Notes: generated by a model from the letters alone, not told the origin. Positions 36,801 through 48,062 are shown, numbered from the stretch's first letter. The stretch is DNA of 64,000 bases from Larimichthys crocea (GCF_000972845.2 NC_040011.1:24047567-24111566); one strand, 5' to 3'. A program made the numbers and translations.

Positions 36801-37216
36801 CATTGTGATGACGGGACCAAGGGAAAGGCAGCAGCCTTTTGTTTTACGGCTTCATAAAGAACATAATGTCTCCGCGGGCTCTTCAACCGACCAACATCCA
36901 CCCACCATTCAGTTTCATGGCTTTTCCTTTCCCACACTTGCCTCTCACCCTTATTGTTTCTTTGGATTCCCTTTAGGTGTGACTGCAACTATTACAACCC
37001 ACACAAAGATTTTTTATTTCTACAATTTAAGTCTGTGTGCTCTAGCACCAGTAAGTGTAAAATAGTGACTAATGACTGGGGATAAATGAAATTTACACAT
37101 CCACTCATCAATTTGAGAAGCGTACAAACCCTGATATGGGCAGTTTTTGAATAAATAAAGAACAAATTTTCCAGAACATCTTAATAATTAGTTGTATTTC
37201 CACTTTATGTATGTAC

Positions 37217-37224
<8 letters not shown>

Positions 37225-37251
<27 letters not shown>
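37225..37251. repeat. (TA)n microsatellite, about 13 units
   Basis: Uninterrupted TA dinucleotides preceded by TGTGTG. Confidence 0.95.
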
Positions 37252-37559
37252 CCTACTTGTACAGTGGACACATGAATTGGTTATGTGGTGGTCTGACGTA
37301 TTTGATGTATTTAATGACACAAAGATCAGTAGTAAAGAAAATCACCATCACCATCAAGTAATGCATGTTGACTACATGGCAATTCTTTTTACTTCTAAAC
37401 CTTTTAAAAAATTTGACAGCAGATTTTTCAGTTCTTTGTTTAGACAAAGAGAATATCAGAGGTTCCTGTTAAAAGGCTTTGTGACAAAGATATGCAAGAA
37501 AACGGCGTCACGAGAGATAAAAAATAGGATCAGAACCAATCGACATCCTTCATGGCTAT

Positions 37560-38005
37560 GAAGTGGAGGTGTCAAAAACTGCAGTTCCTCAAACCTCCAC
37601 TTGAGGCTCGTTCCAGAACGAGTCAGTCTCCATAAGTCCCCACATTTAAATGTTTAACTTCACAGCAGAAATAAACATGTTTACAGCCTGGTACAAAAAC
37701 AGTTTTGGTCTTTTTTTCCCCCTGTTTATGGCAACTGTACTAAGGGTGAACTTTTAAAGAACTCACTCATAATTAACAGCCTGGCCACTTTCATTAAAAG
37801 GTTGATGCTGTTACAGGTGGCTAGTTTGAGCAACTGGGCTTCATTCAGCCCGCCTCACCTTCATACAAGATCCACAGCGTCACCCAATTTTAGATCAGTC
37901 CCTCTGGAGACGGCAGTGGCATGACTGATGGCGACAGCCAGAGCCACCACACTCTAAACTTAACAACAACTCTTCAGAAAGCTGTGAGTGATATCATAGA
38001 TACAG
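37560..38005 (+). repeat. Interspersed repeat family A, longest copy
   Basis: About 445 bp starting AAGTGGAGGTGTCAAAAACT and running through AGTCAGTCTCCATAAGTCCC, TTTACAGCCTGGTACAAAAA, CCTCTGGAGACGGCAGTGG and CAGCCAGAGCCACCACAC to CTTCAGAAAGCTGTG. Fragments are at 1-75, 1854-2002, 5595-5715, 35996-36136 and 42745-42945. There is no ORF; a non-autonomous DNA element is plausible, but I did not find paired ends. Confidence 0.8.
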
Positions 38006-39537
38006 CATCATTGTTTTATATTATCTATGATTAGAACAACCATCAAGGGACCAATGATGATGGGTTAAACAGACGTTGCTTCATCTTAAGCGATTACAAG
38101 CCAAAATGGTTTGAAAACCACCGGACTAGAATACTGCAGTCCCATCCACACCACACCGTCCTTCTGGCTCATTTACGATCCAAAACCAAGGTTTAATGTT
38201 AAAACTATATGTTTTTAACAAGTAACTACAACATAATATAAACCTGAACTCTTACCAACATGAGTTAGCAAACCATCTCAGAGTCATTACTGTGGAAACA
38301 AGGCCAGAATCCTAAAATTTGGGTTAATCAATGCCTCATTGGGATTTTAATAATTGATTAGTTGAAGTGCTGAAACCATTAAATAAATTAATCAATACAT
38401 TGATAAAGAAAATGATTTGTTGAAATGTTGCTGCTTCTTAAATCAGTTTAAAAATAGTGAAAAGACAAGTTCAGGATTCATTTGTCACTTTTAGGTTTCA
38501 CATTTCATAGTAACTAAGTCAGACAGCAGAAACAGACAACTCTTCCCTGAATGCTATAAACTGATAGTCACTGCTCCTGCTGGGACTATTACACACTTAT
38601 CGCACAGTGTCTGCACACACGGAACCACAACATATTTTATTTTTCAACTATTTGCTCATAATTGATGCTGCTTTGAAGAAACATGAGACGCGGGCCTGCA
38701 GGCGTGTGGTTTTTCTTTATTAAAAACCAGAATGCACAATTAGCGGCGGAATACGCTTAACCCTGTATCGCTCCCCGAGCTCGAGGATATATTGCTTCTT
38801 CCCCTCCATTATTAAAAATATCTCAGACCTGAGAGGAGGAGGGGAGCAGACAGGAAATATCACAGCTTCACGTTTAGCAAGTGGAGGTTGGTGAAAGTGT
38901 TCTAAGAAGGAAGGCAGGTGTCACTTTCTGTGCGTGTGCGAACGGTAGACTGAATGCATCTCTATGCTGTGTGTGTGTGTTTGGAATGTTGTGGAGGTGG
39001 TGTGAAATATGACAGCACCTGTCCCTCGATGACTGCCCGGATTAGCATGTTACATCGTCAAGCCTGACAGTAGATGAACAAGGTTCTAAGCAGGACACAT
39101 AGCAGAAAACAAACCACGAGCATAGTGGTGATCCACAGAGGACGGCCAGGTCGTCCAGAGGTCCTGTAGGCAGGACTGATTGGTTGTATCAGTAGACAGG
39201 TGTGCTGGTCGCCGATGATGTGCAGGTGTGTAGAGAGCAGAGCGACAAACACAACCAGGACATCTACTGTTTAATAACGTTCATATACTGTTATGGTCAT
39301 ATTTCAACGTCAAAAACAAAAAGCTTAAAGTTCATTTTATGTCAAATTTGTCAATACATAATCATATGCTTTGTTATTTTGTTAATTAATGTTTTAATAA
39401 ACTTTAATCAGTGTCTGTAAATCAGTGAGGCAAGTGAAAAATGTTTTAAAACAACATTGTGTAACTTTTCTAACATTAAAATTTAAATCATGTTGATGCT
39501 ACACTGACTTGTAACCAGGTGAATGGTGTCTGTAACT
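38006..39537. other. No gene recognised; possible conserved block
   Basis: 38645-38840 (ACGCGGGCCTGCAGGCG, TTAGCGGCGGAATACGC, CTCCCCGAGCTCGAGG) is repeat-free with unusual CpG content for this region and could be a conserved regulatory element. The rest shows nothing assignable. Confidence 0.35.
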
Positions 39538-40460
39538 CATGCATCTGTTCTTGCACGATATAACGTTGTGCTCCGGATACAATCACCTATGAGAAGTCAC
39601 ACTACCAACTATTTGACTGATTTTAGTGAAACTGGATCACATTTTTGGAGAAATTTTTTTCTGGTTTTCCCTCCGCCTGCTCCTAAAGGACAGTAAGGTA
39701 AACTGCTGCCAACTGTAGCTGCTGTTAGTTAATGTTAGCTCAGTTTAATAGCCGGGCTGCCCAAACTGTGAGCTCAGAGCCCCAGAGAACTGTTAGTTTT
39801 GGACCACTGGAAAGATGAGGTTTTCAAGCCTGGGTGTGGGCTAATGCTGACAGGGAGCAGAGCCGATGTCGTGCCAGAACCAAAGCTGGGCAAGTGGGCG
39901 ATGTAACTAGGCTCAGGAGCCTCTATGGAGATAATGTCAGAGGCAAAAGACCGAGCAAGAAGCCACCAGTCAAGAGTAAATCTGGGACTTTTAGTGGTTG
40001 GTGAAAGCTTGGTGAAATAAAAGGCTGAAAGACAGACGCCGAGCTGGCCTGACTGCTGTTGGACTAGTCAGTACAGTCGTCCCTCGCTATATCGCGGTTC
40101 ACTTTTCGCGGACTCGCTGTTTCGCGGATTTTTATCAGTGTAATTTTGCATGCTTTTTTTTTACAGCGTACTGTACAGTATGAGCGCGCATTGTGTTCTG
40201 CGTCCTAAATTGGCTAAGGGAGCGTCCTGATTAAGGAAGTACTGTACAAAATGTGTGTAAAAAGGTGTGTGGTTAGGGGTTTTACGACCTTAAAACATGT
40301 ATAATAATTGTAAAACTTACTTCGCGGATTTCGTTTATTGCGGGCTATTTTTAGAACGTATCCCCCGCTATAAACGAGGGACCACTGTAACATTAGCTGG
40401 CTGCTATGCCTGCTGTTGTTGACCTTGCTTGATGTTCGGCTGTTACCAAAGTTGTGACCA
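39538..40460 (+). repeat. Interspersed repeat family B copy, interrupted by a MITE
   Basis: Aligns with 13915-14570. The alignment is broken only by the 314-bp insert at 40074-40387: left flank GGACTAGTCAG and right flank ACATTAGCTGGCTGCTATG are contiguous in the other copy (GGACTAGTAAGCAATATTAG). Confidence 0.8.
40074..40387 (+). mobile_element. Tigger/pogo-like MITE (complete)
   Basis: 314 bp flanked by a TA duplication (40072-40073 and 40388-40389). The left terminus CAGTCGTCCCTCGCTATA and right terminus, whose complement is CAGTGGTCCCTCGTTTATA, form inverted repeats of the type found at Tigger/pogo (Tc1/mariner superfamily) ends. Further inside, CGCGGATTT occurs repeatedly. There is no transposase. 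A left-end relative is at 7638-7768. Confidence 0.9.
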
Positions 40461-40540
40461 ACACAGTGAAGTCTGGCCCCAATTTAACCAATAAGTGAAG
40501 GTGTTCGCTCTCACCACGCTGTATGCAGAGTTGTGCCTGT

Positions 40541-40751
40541 GTTATTCCCTGACCTGTAGGTCCACCATGTCGTCACGGTTCACAGCTTGTGGTTTCACCC
40601 CTGTGTCTCTTGGTCGGGCAGAAATGTTCTGCTGCAGCCTGATGTGCAGTTCAGCCATCCAGCTGTGAGTCACACAGCAGCAGAACACGGTGTCTGTGTC
40701 GCCTCCCTCTGTTAGGTCCAGGGAGACTGAGACAGGTTGTGTGTTGTCCAC
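40541..40751 (-). pseudogene. Unassigned Ig-like exon-like ORF
   Basis: A minus-strand ORF of 69 residues contains PVSVSLDLTEGGDTDTVF then CCCVTHSWMAE. The spacing of a D..EGGDTDTVFC-type strand before a C.VTHS motif resembles the F-strand region of an immunoglobulin C-type domain. The coding part could end at CTACAG followed by GT (near 40556), a possible splice donor. Upstream in frame a stop occurs nine codons before this segment (LHIEEGTNP-stop), so if it derives from a gene it is a broken fragment. No other exons were seen. It may simply be a chance resemblance. Confidence 0.25.
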
Positions 40752-41584
40752 CTTGACTTAAGGGTTCGTGCCCTCCTCAATGTGCAGAGGAGCCCTTTGT
40801 GTTTGTGATGTAGTTCTCTGGAGACGGGAGAGTGCTCAGGTCTCAGGAATGCCTCAGGGTCCCACCCAGTTACTCCAGTTTTTGCATCTGAAATTAAAGT
40901 TGAACCCTGACCTGGATTCTTCTCATTATTGAGTGTATTTGCACTATTGCTCGTTTGTTCAGATGTTTAACAGTCAGATAATCATTCAGCAGAAGATTTA
41001 TTCAATTTTTAACTGTAATTTGAGTCTGAGTATCAAATAGCAACCAAACTGTAATCAGTAAAGTCCTGTGATGTCAGTTTTATTATTCAGGTTTCACTGC
41101 AGCTGAAGATCTCCAGACTATAGCCTTGCTATAGCCCTTGTTATCCCCGTGTCTCCATCCACCATCATGCATTCGATATCCTCCAATAACCTGCCACCAT
41201 CCTGACTGCAAAACGCCCGGAAAAGGCTCAGATCTCTCCAGTCAGCCGCTCACATATTGTCTCTAAACACCCTTTCCTCCAACTGTTCGTTTTCTCGAGA
41301 TAGAAATAATTAAAATAGAGTGTGAGCTTTCTAAATGAAACATTCACACAGCCCGGGGGCTCTGCACCAACCAAGAAGTGAAGAAGGCTGCGTGTGCACT
41401 GATACTTCCTGAACATTAAAAAACACTGATACAGATACTGCAGCAGGTTAGCTGGTTATATTTTGAACCATGTGCTCATATTTATGGTGATGTCTTCCTT
41501 ATTGACCACACAAAAGAGAAAAAAGAGAAGAGAAACAACCAGAAATTTCATCCCAATTTCCATCTTTCCATTCCATAAAAATTT

Positions 41585-41632
41585 GTCTCCTCTCCTCTCC
41601 TCTCCTCTCCTCTCCTCTCCTCTCCTCTCCTC
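41585..41632. repeat. (TCTCC)n pentanucleotide tandem repeat, about 9 units
   Basis: Perfect CTCTC/TCTCC pentamers, ending CTCCTCGTG. Confidence 0.95.
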
Positions 41633-41736
41633 CTCGTGCTCTCCCTCCAGTCCTGCTCGTTGCCAAACCAACACAATAATAAGATTACACCACTGATGTG
41701 TGTGGAGCTGGACAGCAGGGCACAGATTTTAAAAGG

Positions 41737-41737
<1 letters not shown>

Positions 41738-41795
<58 letters not shown>
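41738..41795. repeat. (TG)n microsatellite, about 29 units
   Basis: Uninterrupted TG dinucleotides, one of the longest in the window. Confidence 0.97.
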
Positions 41796-41797
<2 letters not shown>

Positions 41798-42744
41798 GCT
41801 TTTATATTTTGTCCTATTATGGTGTTTAGTAGTTTTAGCCTTGAAACCAAAAAAATGGAATTACACTGAGCATCCATTTTACTGTGAACTGTTTTCTCCC
41901 CGTGTCTTTCCCTTTCTCTTAATCCTCCCCGTGTATTCCCCTCAATCTTTATTTTGGAACAACGGAGGAGGCAAAGAAAGAGAAACGGCAGGCCGAGAGT
42001 AAAAGAGAAACAAAGAGAAGGAGGAGAATGAGTTGGAGGATGAGTAGTACAAGTAAGACTAGTAGCAAGAGTAGTAGCTGGAGGAGGTCTACCAGGAGGA
42101 GTAGGAGTAAGGGTAGTAGAATAATAATAGAAGCAGTCTTATGCACTGGGCCAAGAGGATTTCTACTCATACCTACAGATCCAACATTTAATATGAAATG
42201 AAGATCCCGGATTCTGTTGAGCCCTCAAGAATAACCCAGATACTTAATGATGCTTAGAATTTAATAAAACACTAAAGGCATCACAGGCAAAGTATACAAA
42301 GGCTTCAAATCAATGAAGAAAAATTCAACAAATTATATAAGACAGCGCTTGGAAAAGGAATCTAGCATGGCAAGTTTGGGAAAGTCTATGAACTCCCTGT
42401 TTTGGACGTATTTCTGCTGGAAGAAACTTTGTTATTACCCCCATCCAGAAATCATGCTCACATTTTTCTGGTCATGCCCACATGTTAAGCCTTCCTGGAA
42501 AAGTGTGAGTGTGCCATTTGAGATCCTAGACCTGAAATCTGATTTATCCTCTACCTCTTTGTACTTTGGAAATATTCTCTAACATCTGGGGGCTAATCTA
42601 AAAATCAGCCAAGACGTGGATCATTAGCAGACTTGACACCGGATGAATGACGCCTGGGTGCTCATCAAGCCATCTGTAACAGGACCCATCTGTCAATCAA
42701 AGCATCCACGCTGTTAATTCTGCAAATTTAAGTCTTAATATAAT

Positions 42745-42945
42745 TTGGTGAGTTGTATATAAGTTCACCCTCAGTACAGTTGTCATGAACGGGGAAATTA
42801 GCTACAGAGACCAAAACTGTTTTTTGTACCAGGCTGTAAACATGTTTATTTCTGCTGTGAAGTTGGACATTTGAACATGGGGACCTATGGAGACTGACTT
42901 GTTCTGTATCCAGCCTCAAGTGGATGTTTCGAGGCCTCTTGTGGT
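42745..42945 (-). repeat. Interspersed repeat family A fragment
   Basis: The reverse complement matches 37590-37790 (AGTCTCCATAGGTCCCC, AGCAGAAATAAACATG, GGTACAAAAAACAGTTTTGG). Its plus-strand continuation GGCCTCTTGTGG…CCTGCTGTTAAG recurs at 44910-44970. Confidence 0.8.
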
Positions 42946-43090
42946 CCACGAGCTGTACCTGCTGTTAAGAAATGGTGGTCTTAGGTAGCAGTTAAGATAG
43001 TAGTAGTAAGAGTAATGGTGGAGGTGGTACTGCAGATATCAGTAGTGGTGTTAATAATAGGTGTAGTACTAGTGGTGACTGACCTGGCCT
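42946..43090. repeat. Degenerate AGT/GTAGT-rich tract
   Basis: After CTGCTGTTAAGAAATGGTGG the sequence becomes a degenerate trinucleotide tract (AGTAGTAGTAAGAGTAATGG and similar). A comparable stretch lies at 42040-42130, and a related start at 44925-44995. Confidence 0.6.
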
Positions 43091-43419
43091 TATAATGTAA
43101 GAATAAAGCATGTTAATGATTCTTTCACATTGTTTCATATCTCACAGAGACAATGCATGTGAATGTCTTCAGCCTCTTATAGACAATCAGTGATCGTATT
43201 GATCCACACTCCTCCAACCACCCCAACCCCCACGACACACACTTACACTTACACCATCTCCTTCACTCCAGCTCCCTCCTCCTTCCCTCTGTTCCTCCAG
43301 CAGCAGACTGTAAAAATCAATGGGGAAAATGTCCTGGAAAACAGCAGATCTAGAAGCCATCTGGCCCCTGTTGTCCTCGGAGACCAACAGCATGTCCCCT
43401 GAGGGACGAGACACAGAGA

Positions 43420-44320
43420 AGAAGCTGCAAGAGAGAGAGAGAGAGAGAGGAAGAAGAAGAAGCGAGAGAACACAAGAACACAAAGCAAGCGTTAACTCAA
43501 TAATGCATACGTTGTCAATGTGAGCTTAACATCACGTGGCTGTTACACAAAAGACAGGAGAAAGACAGACTTCCAAAATTTAAAAACTACTATTTCAACA
43601 TTTGATCTGATCCTTCAATCATCCGCTGTGTGACGTATAGCAGTCTAATTTATCATATATATATATATATATTTTTTACATGTAACCAGCCCTGCAACAA
43701 CCAAAGAACAAAACCAACGCTCCAAAAAAACATGTTAACATATTCTTACCTCAACCTTTGCCATACTTGGACTGGAGGTGGAGCACTTTTACGCCTCTCA
43801 GGTGACATTTTGACCTTTAATAACACCTCCATCGCCTCCATCAGTAGTCAAGCTCTCTGTTCGATGCTGAAGCAAAAAGTGGGAGAACGCACCACAGTTC
43901 AGATTCTGTCAAAATTAGACAGGTGTCGTCTGAGATGTCACATTTGAGTTTTAAATTTCGACCTTTAATTATTGCATCCTCATTAGTCCAATTAATGCGC
44001 TTTGTAAGAGCAGCTGGGTGTGTTAGTGTCAGTCACGCTGTGGCTGTGAGTGTGTCAGAGGTTACAGCAGAAGCAGGGAAAGAAAGGGCAGATAAAGGAA
44101 AACTGAAGAAAGGAAGAGTGAAAGTGAAGGCGTAGGGAAAGAAAAAAAGGAAACGTCGCCACAGTAAATTGTAAAGGCTGACAGAATGAAAGAAAGAAAA
44201 TACAAGAAAGGGGAAAGAAAAGATGAAAACAGGAGAAAGAAAGATGAGGATGGAGGATGAGAAAGAAGGAGAAAGTGAGAAAAGATGCAAGAAGACGGAA
44301 GATGAGAAGAATGTGAATTA
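43420..44320. other. Purine-rich stretches upstream of klf7
   Basis: 43425-43490 (including a (GA)n run) and especially 44060-44320 are almost all purine on the plus strand. ORFs across them are composition artefacts. Between them lies unassigned sequence with a short AT tract near 43656-43671. Confidence 0.7.
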
Positions 44321-44496
44321 TGTGTTTGTGACAGTGAACAGCAAAGGAGCTTCAAACCTAATCATCATGTAAGAATTCACCAAAATGGGTTTAACACAAC
44401 TCAACAGCCACAAACGTTTTGAAAGCCTGGAAATTATTTCTGACATCTGATCCTTTAAAAGGCTTTATGATTGTCTGACAAACCAGAGGAGGCATC

Positions 44497-44497
44497 C

Positions 44498-44536
<39 letters not shown>
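44497..44536. repeat. (CTGT)n tetranucleotide repeat, 10 units
   Basis: Perfect CTGT units followed by CCATCCGTCCGTCC. Confidence 0.95.
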
Positions 44537-44537
<1 letters not shown>

Positions 44538-45468
44538 CATCCGTCCGTCCTCGGGGCTCAGGTCAGGAATCAAATAAAAACATCATATATGATACATCAT
44601 ATCAAATATCAGCGATCAATAAACAGGCATTGTTGAATTAACCTCCAACAGCTGATGTTCAGCACACACTTTCACCTGGAAAGCTTCGGGTCAGTTGTTG
44701 TGTGTCAGCTAAACTATGTTGCAGCTCATACAGCAGGCGTCATCGTCACGGTGAACACAGAAGCCACAAGAGTCTCTGATGTCACTTAAAAGAGCTAGTA
44801 AGTCATCAGTGAGTTAAGTGACTACAAAAGAAGAAGGGATATAAATACTGAGAAAAACTAGATTGTTTCAACCATGAAGACTTTTAATATTTTCATTTAT
44901 TCTGTCTAGACCTCTTGTGGCCAGACCTGCACCTGCTGTTAAGTACTGGTGGTCTTAGATGATAGCAGTACCAGTAGGAGTGGTACAGTAGTTACAAACA
45001 TTTGCAACTGCATCACCCACATGTGTGGAGCTGTCATGAGCTGCAGAGCTGCGTAAAGGTGGGGTCAGTCAAACTGGAGTTAGACAGTTGATTTCTGAGT
45101 TCATTCAAGGACATCAGACCTGATGACGATGGGACTCAACAGTGGACTTTGAAGTGAGTCTTAGGTGATAAATCAACTGTAGAAGCGAATGTGAAAACCT
45201 TCACCTGGTCTCCAGGAACACTTTTCACAGTAAATGGAAAAATGTTTTAATCTGTGTCTCTGTTCTAACCAAGATGTATCAAACATGGATTCTGTGCACT
45301 ATGAGACTGCTATACACAAACCATCATATTCTATCATATGATGGTCAATAACATCTCAAAAATATATATATATATTTCTGCTATTTGTGAATTTCCACAT
45401 TCTAAACTGGCTTTAGACGAAGGAAACTCTATTAATCTCTCAATGGAGAAATTCTTTTTTCACTCATA

Positions 45469-45471
<3 letters not shown>

Positions 45472-45515
<44 letters not shown>
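45472..45515. repeat. (CA)n microsatellite, about 22 units
   Basis: Uninterrupted CA dinucleotides about 1.4 kb upstream of the klf7 start codon. Confidence 0.97.
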
Positions 45516-45516
<1 letters not shown>

Positions 45517-46249
45517 GATGGGTTGCCACACAGCACTCCTGGGAGCAGTCAAGGTTTGGTGGAGCTGGACTTGAATCAGCCACCTTCTGGTTCCCAAACC
45601 AAGTTCCTACAGACTTTCACAAGTCACCGTTTGCACAGTATGTCCTGTAATATGTGTGATATTCATAAATTATTCATTTTTTATGACTGAATTATTGTTT
45701 GTTTGTTTTTAAAATAGTGCACTGTCATCATCAGCCGTGGTGGAAAGTAATTAGGTACATTCACTCCAACAGGATTTGATGTTATTTTTATTTCTTACAG
45801 TGTAAGTACGTGAACTCTTCTACAGACTGTTTTCACAGTGACACTCAGCAGCAGTCGTAACGTGTCAACAGAAAGGGAACGTGGATTTATTCGAGCTCCT
45901 AAAATGGACAAAAGGGGGAGAGAAAGTCTCGCAGAGTGAGTGAACAGGTGGGAGGATCGTGTCGAGCTCTTCCCTCCACTGCGTCCCTGCTCTCCAGCAT
46001 GGACATCCACCGCCACATGGGGAAGCACGTGGAGGAGCCTGTGTGTGTGGTTTTTGGGTGAAGCCATCTCACCTCACAAACACACGAAAACACACCATCT
46101 CATCATCTCCAACATCTCTGCTGCTGCTGCTTCTTTTTCTGCACATTCACAGTGCGTGTTTGTGTTTTTTTAGTTTCCCCGGCAGCGCTCGTGGTTTCTC
46201 TCCTCTCTGCCTGTGCAGCCTGTAATGACTGAGAGAGGAATGCTGCTGG
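45516..46249. other. No gene recognised; distal klf7 upstream region
   Basis: Becomes gradually richer in GC toward 46250. Overlapping ORFs on both strands at 45795-46225 reflect composition; none matches a family I know. Confidence 0.45.
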
Positions 46250-46884
46250 TTTTATATAGGCCTCTAAAAATAACTCACCCCCTCACTGCCATGTACGGCC
46301 GACTGACAGCCCGCTGCAGCCAATAGCGGCTCAAAGCTCCACCCACTCCCTCGGTCTCAGCGCCTCCTTAATTGGACGTCAGTGACATCATCAACCCTAT
46401 TTACCTTATTAGGTCACGCATGAAATTGACTGACAGCTGGCTCCTCCCCCTTACCTCCCTCCCCTTCTCGCGCCGGTCGCCTGGTTTGCAGCGGGGTCCA
46501 GTCTGCTGCTGGAGGAGCAAACCTGGCAACCTGGCATGCTTGCACGGAGCCCGATTGGCAATCTGGCAATGCGGAAATAGATCTGGCACCCCCGGAGCCC
46601 GGATTGAGGAGAGAGGCGTGACAGAGCGAGCAGAGAGGAGAGGGGATTGAATTGACAAAGATAAAATAATCAACTTTCTTTCCCTCCAAGCTTTTTCTTT
46701 TCTTTTTTTTTTTTTTTTTGAATTAAAGCGCTCAGGTGCGCTCCTCTGCACCAGCTGGGAATTTTTTTCTCTCCAGCGTTTGTTTTTTATTTTATTTCAC
46801 AAGTCAGAGAAGAGCGGAGAAGAAGTGCGTCTTTTTGAACCGTTTGGACTTCTTTACTGAGTTTTCCTGCTTTTTGCATCAAGC
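46250..46884 (+). promoter_or_regulatory. klf7: Putative klf7 promoter and 5' UTR
   Basis: This stretch directly upstream of the klf7 start codon is richer in GC and CpG than its AT-rich surroundings, especially 46290-46660. Visible motifs are a TATATAG at 46253-46259, CCAAT at 46320-46324, an inverted CCAAT (ATTGG) at 46371-46375, GACGTCA at 46375-46381 followed by TGACATCA at 46383-46390 (CRE/ATF-like), and five TGGCA half-sites at 46524-46588 that resemble NFI sites. The proximal UTR has a T17 tract at about 46703-46719. The transcription start cannot be fixed. The TATA-like site would put it near 46285, upstream of the CCAAT and CRE motifs, so a start between about 46430 and 46700 is equally plausible. 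Confidence 0.6.
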
Positions 46885-46986
46885 ATGGATGTGTTGGCGA
46901 ATTACAGTATTTTCCAGGAACTCCAACTCGTTCATGACACTGGTTATTTCTCTGCGATGCCTTCCCTGGAGGAGAACTGGCAGCAG
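46885..46986 (+). CDS. klf7: Kruppel-like factor 7, first coding exon (partial gene)
   Basis: The exon encodes 34 residues beginning [18 protein letters not shown] and ending SLEENWQQ. This is the hallmark N-terminus of the KLF6/KLF7 pair of C2H2 zinc-finger transcription factors. From memory, human KLF7 begins [18 protein letters not shown], whereas KLF6 has MCSIFQELQIVHE, so KLF7 fits better. The start ATG has a strong Kozak context (A at -3, G at +4). The reading frame leaves homology exactly at CAGCAG, followed by GT at 46987, which matches the known exon 1/intron 1 boundary after codon 34. KLF7 is a nuclear GC/CACCC-box activator important in neuronal differentiation; its three C-terminal zinc fingers must lie beyond this window. 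The ORF continues in frame to 47256, but that part is intron read-through without homology. I cannot tell which teleost paralogue (a or b) this is. Confidence 0.93.
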
Positions 46987-47329
46987 GTCAGATATGATGC
47001 GTTTTCTCTTCCTTTCCGGGAAATTGAAGGGGTTTTAAAAAGAAAAACAGGGATGAAATATCATGTGTGCACTGGTTTTGCTGGTTTGCTCTGTGTGTTT
47101 GGAGTGTTTCGCATCATTAGAGCGCTCCGGAGCGGCGGCAGCAGCCAGCCCCGTGTAGTTGCGTCTTTTTTTCCCCCCCCTTTCCTCTCGCTCACATGGA
47201 GCACGGCGAGGTCCGCTGACAGGAGAAAACACACACACACGCATGCACACACATAGATAGATAGATATGGGTGAGATAGGGGTGAGAAAGGGGGAGGAGA
47301 AGGGAGAGGATACAGACAGCTTTACGCAC

Positions 47330-47480
47330 TAATAGATCATTTTAAAATGCGTAAAAACGTCTTTACCTTTACGCACACGCCCCTTCCCATCAACGATCCT
47401 TAAATATATCTTAAAGCATACTTAAGGCTTAATTAATGCTTAATCAGTATTGTAAAAGCAGGAGCATGACGCTGTTGTCC
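47330..47480. promoter_or_regulatory. Candidate conserved element at the start of klf7 intron 1
   Basis: Holds TTTTAAAATGCGTAAAAACG, ACTTAAGGCTTAATTAATGC and TTAATCAGTATTG. It is repeat-free, AT-rich with homeodomain cores, and close to the promoter. This is inference from texture. Confidence 0.25.
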
Positions 47481-47862
47481 CGTGAACCCCCTCCATGGTG
47501 ATGCTCAGATTTGAACTAAAGCCTAAAAAAAAGAAAGGATTGAAAGAAAACTGCATAACGCAGGTGGTGGAGCAGAAAATGTTGCTTTTTCTCAAAGATT
47601 TGGGGATGAGAGCTTCAAACTGAGCTGTTTTATCATTTATTCACCCCATGCATGTTTCCCTTAGTGATAAGAAGAAACCCTGATGGATGAAACTGAGACA
47701 AAAAATACTGTTCACCTTCGAACTTGACATTCTGGCTCCACGTTGATCGGATGAGAATCTAATTCAGCGTGAAGTTTCTTATATAATTCATATTTTACTC
47801 AATATGAATATGAAAATCTGAGGTTGGCTTAAAAACTAATTATTTCCCTTAACTTTCCATTG

Positions 47863-47864
<2 letters not shown>

Positions 47865-47901
<37 letters not shown>

Positions 47902-48014
47902 TTTTTTTCCCTTTTTTTTTGTCCTGTTACATTGAAGCAGTGACTGTGGAGCTGCTTTCTAGTGTGACTGATCTGATCGATAGACCAGCCTGTCAGCCTG
48001 ATATGTTTGGATCA

Positions 48015-48057
<43 letters not shown>
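47865..48057. repeat. Facing (GT)n and (CA)n microsatellites
   Basis: (GT)16 at 47865-47897 and (CA)21 at 48016-48057 are complementary and 118 bp apart, so a transcript or single strand could fold them together. Confidence 0.95.

Positions 48058-48062
<5 letters not shown>

Noticed and set aside
44033..44355. Overlapping minus-strand ORFs rich in Ser/Phe/Leu
   Set aside because: They are the complement of a purine-rich tract and reflect composition only.
45795..46225. Several overlapping ORFs upstream of klf7, considered as an upstream exon or divergent gene
   Set aside because: Open in both strands and several frames, with no recognisable domain or splice pattern.
46987..47256. Continuation of the klf7 reading frame past the donor
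   Set aside because: Homology stops exactly at the GT; the extension ends in a CA repeat and has no KLF similarity.
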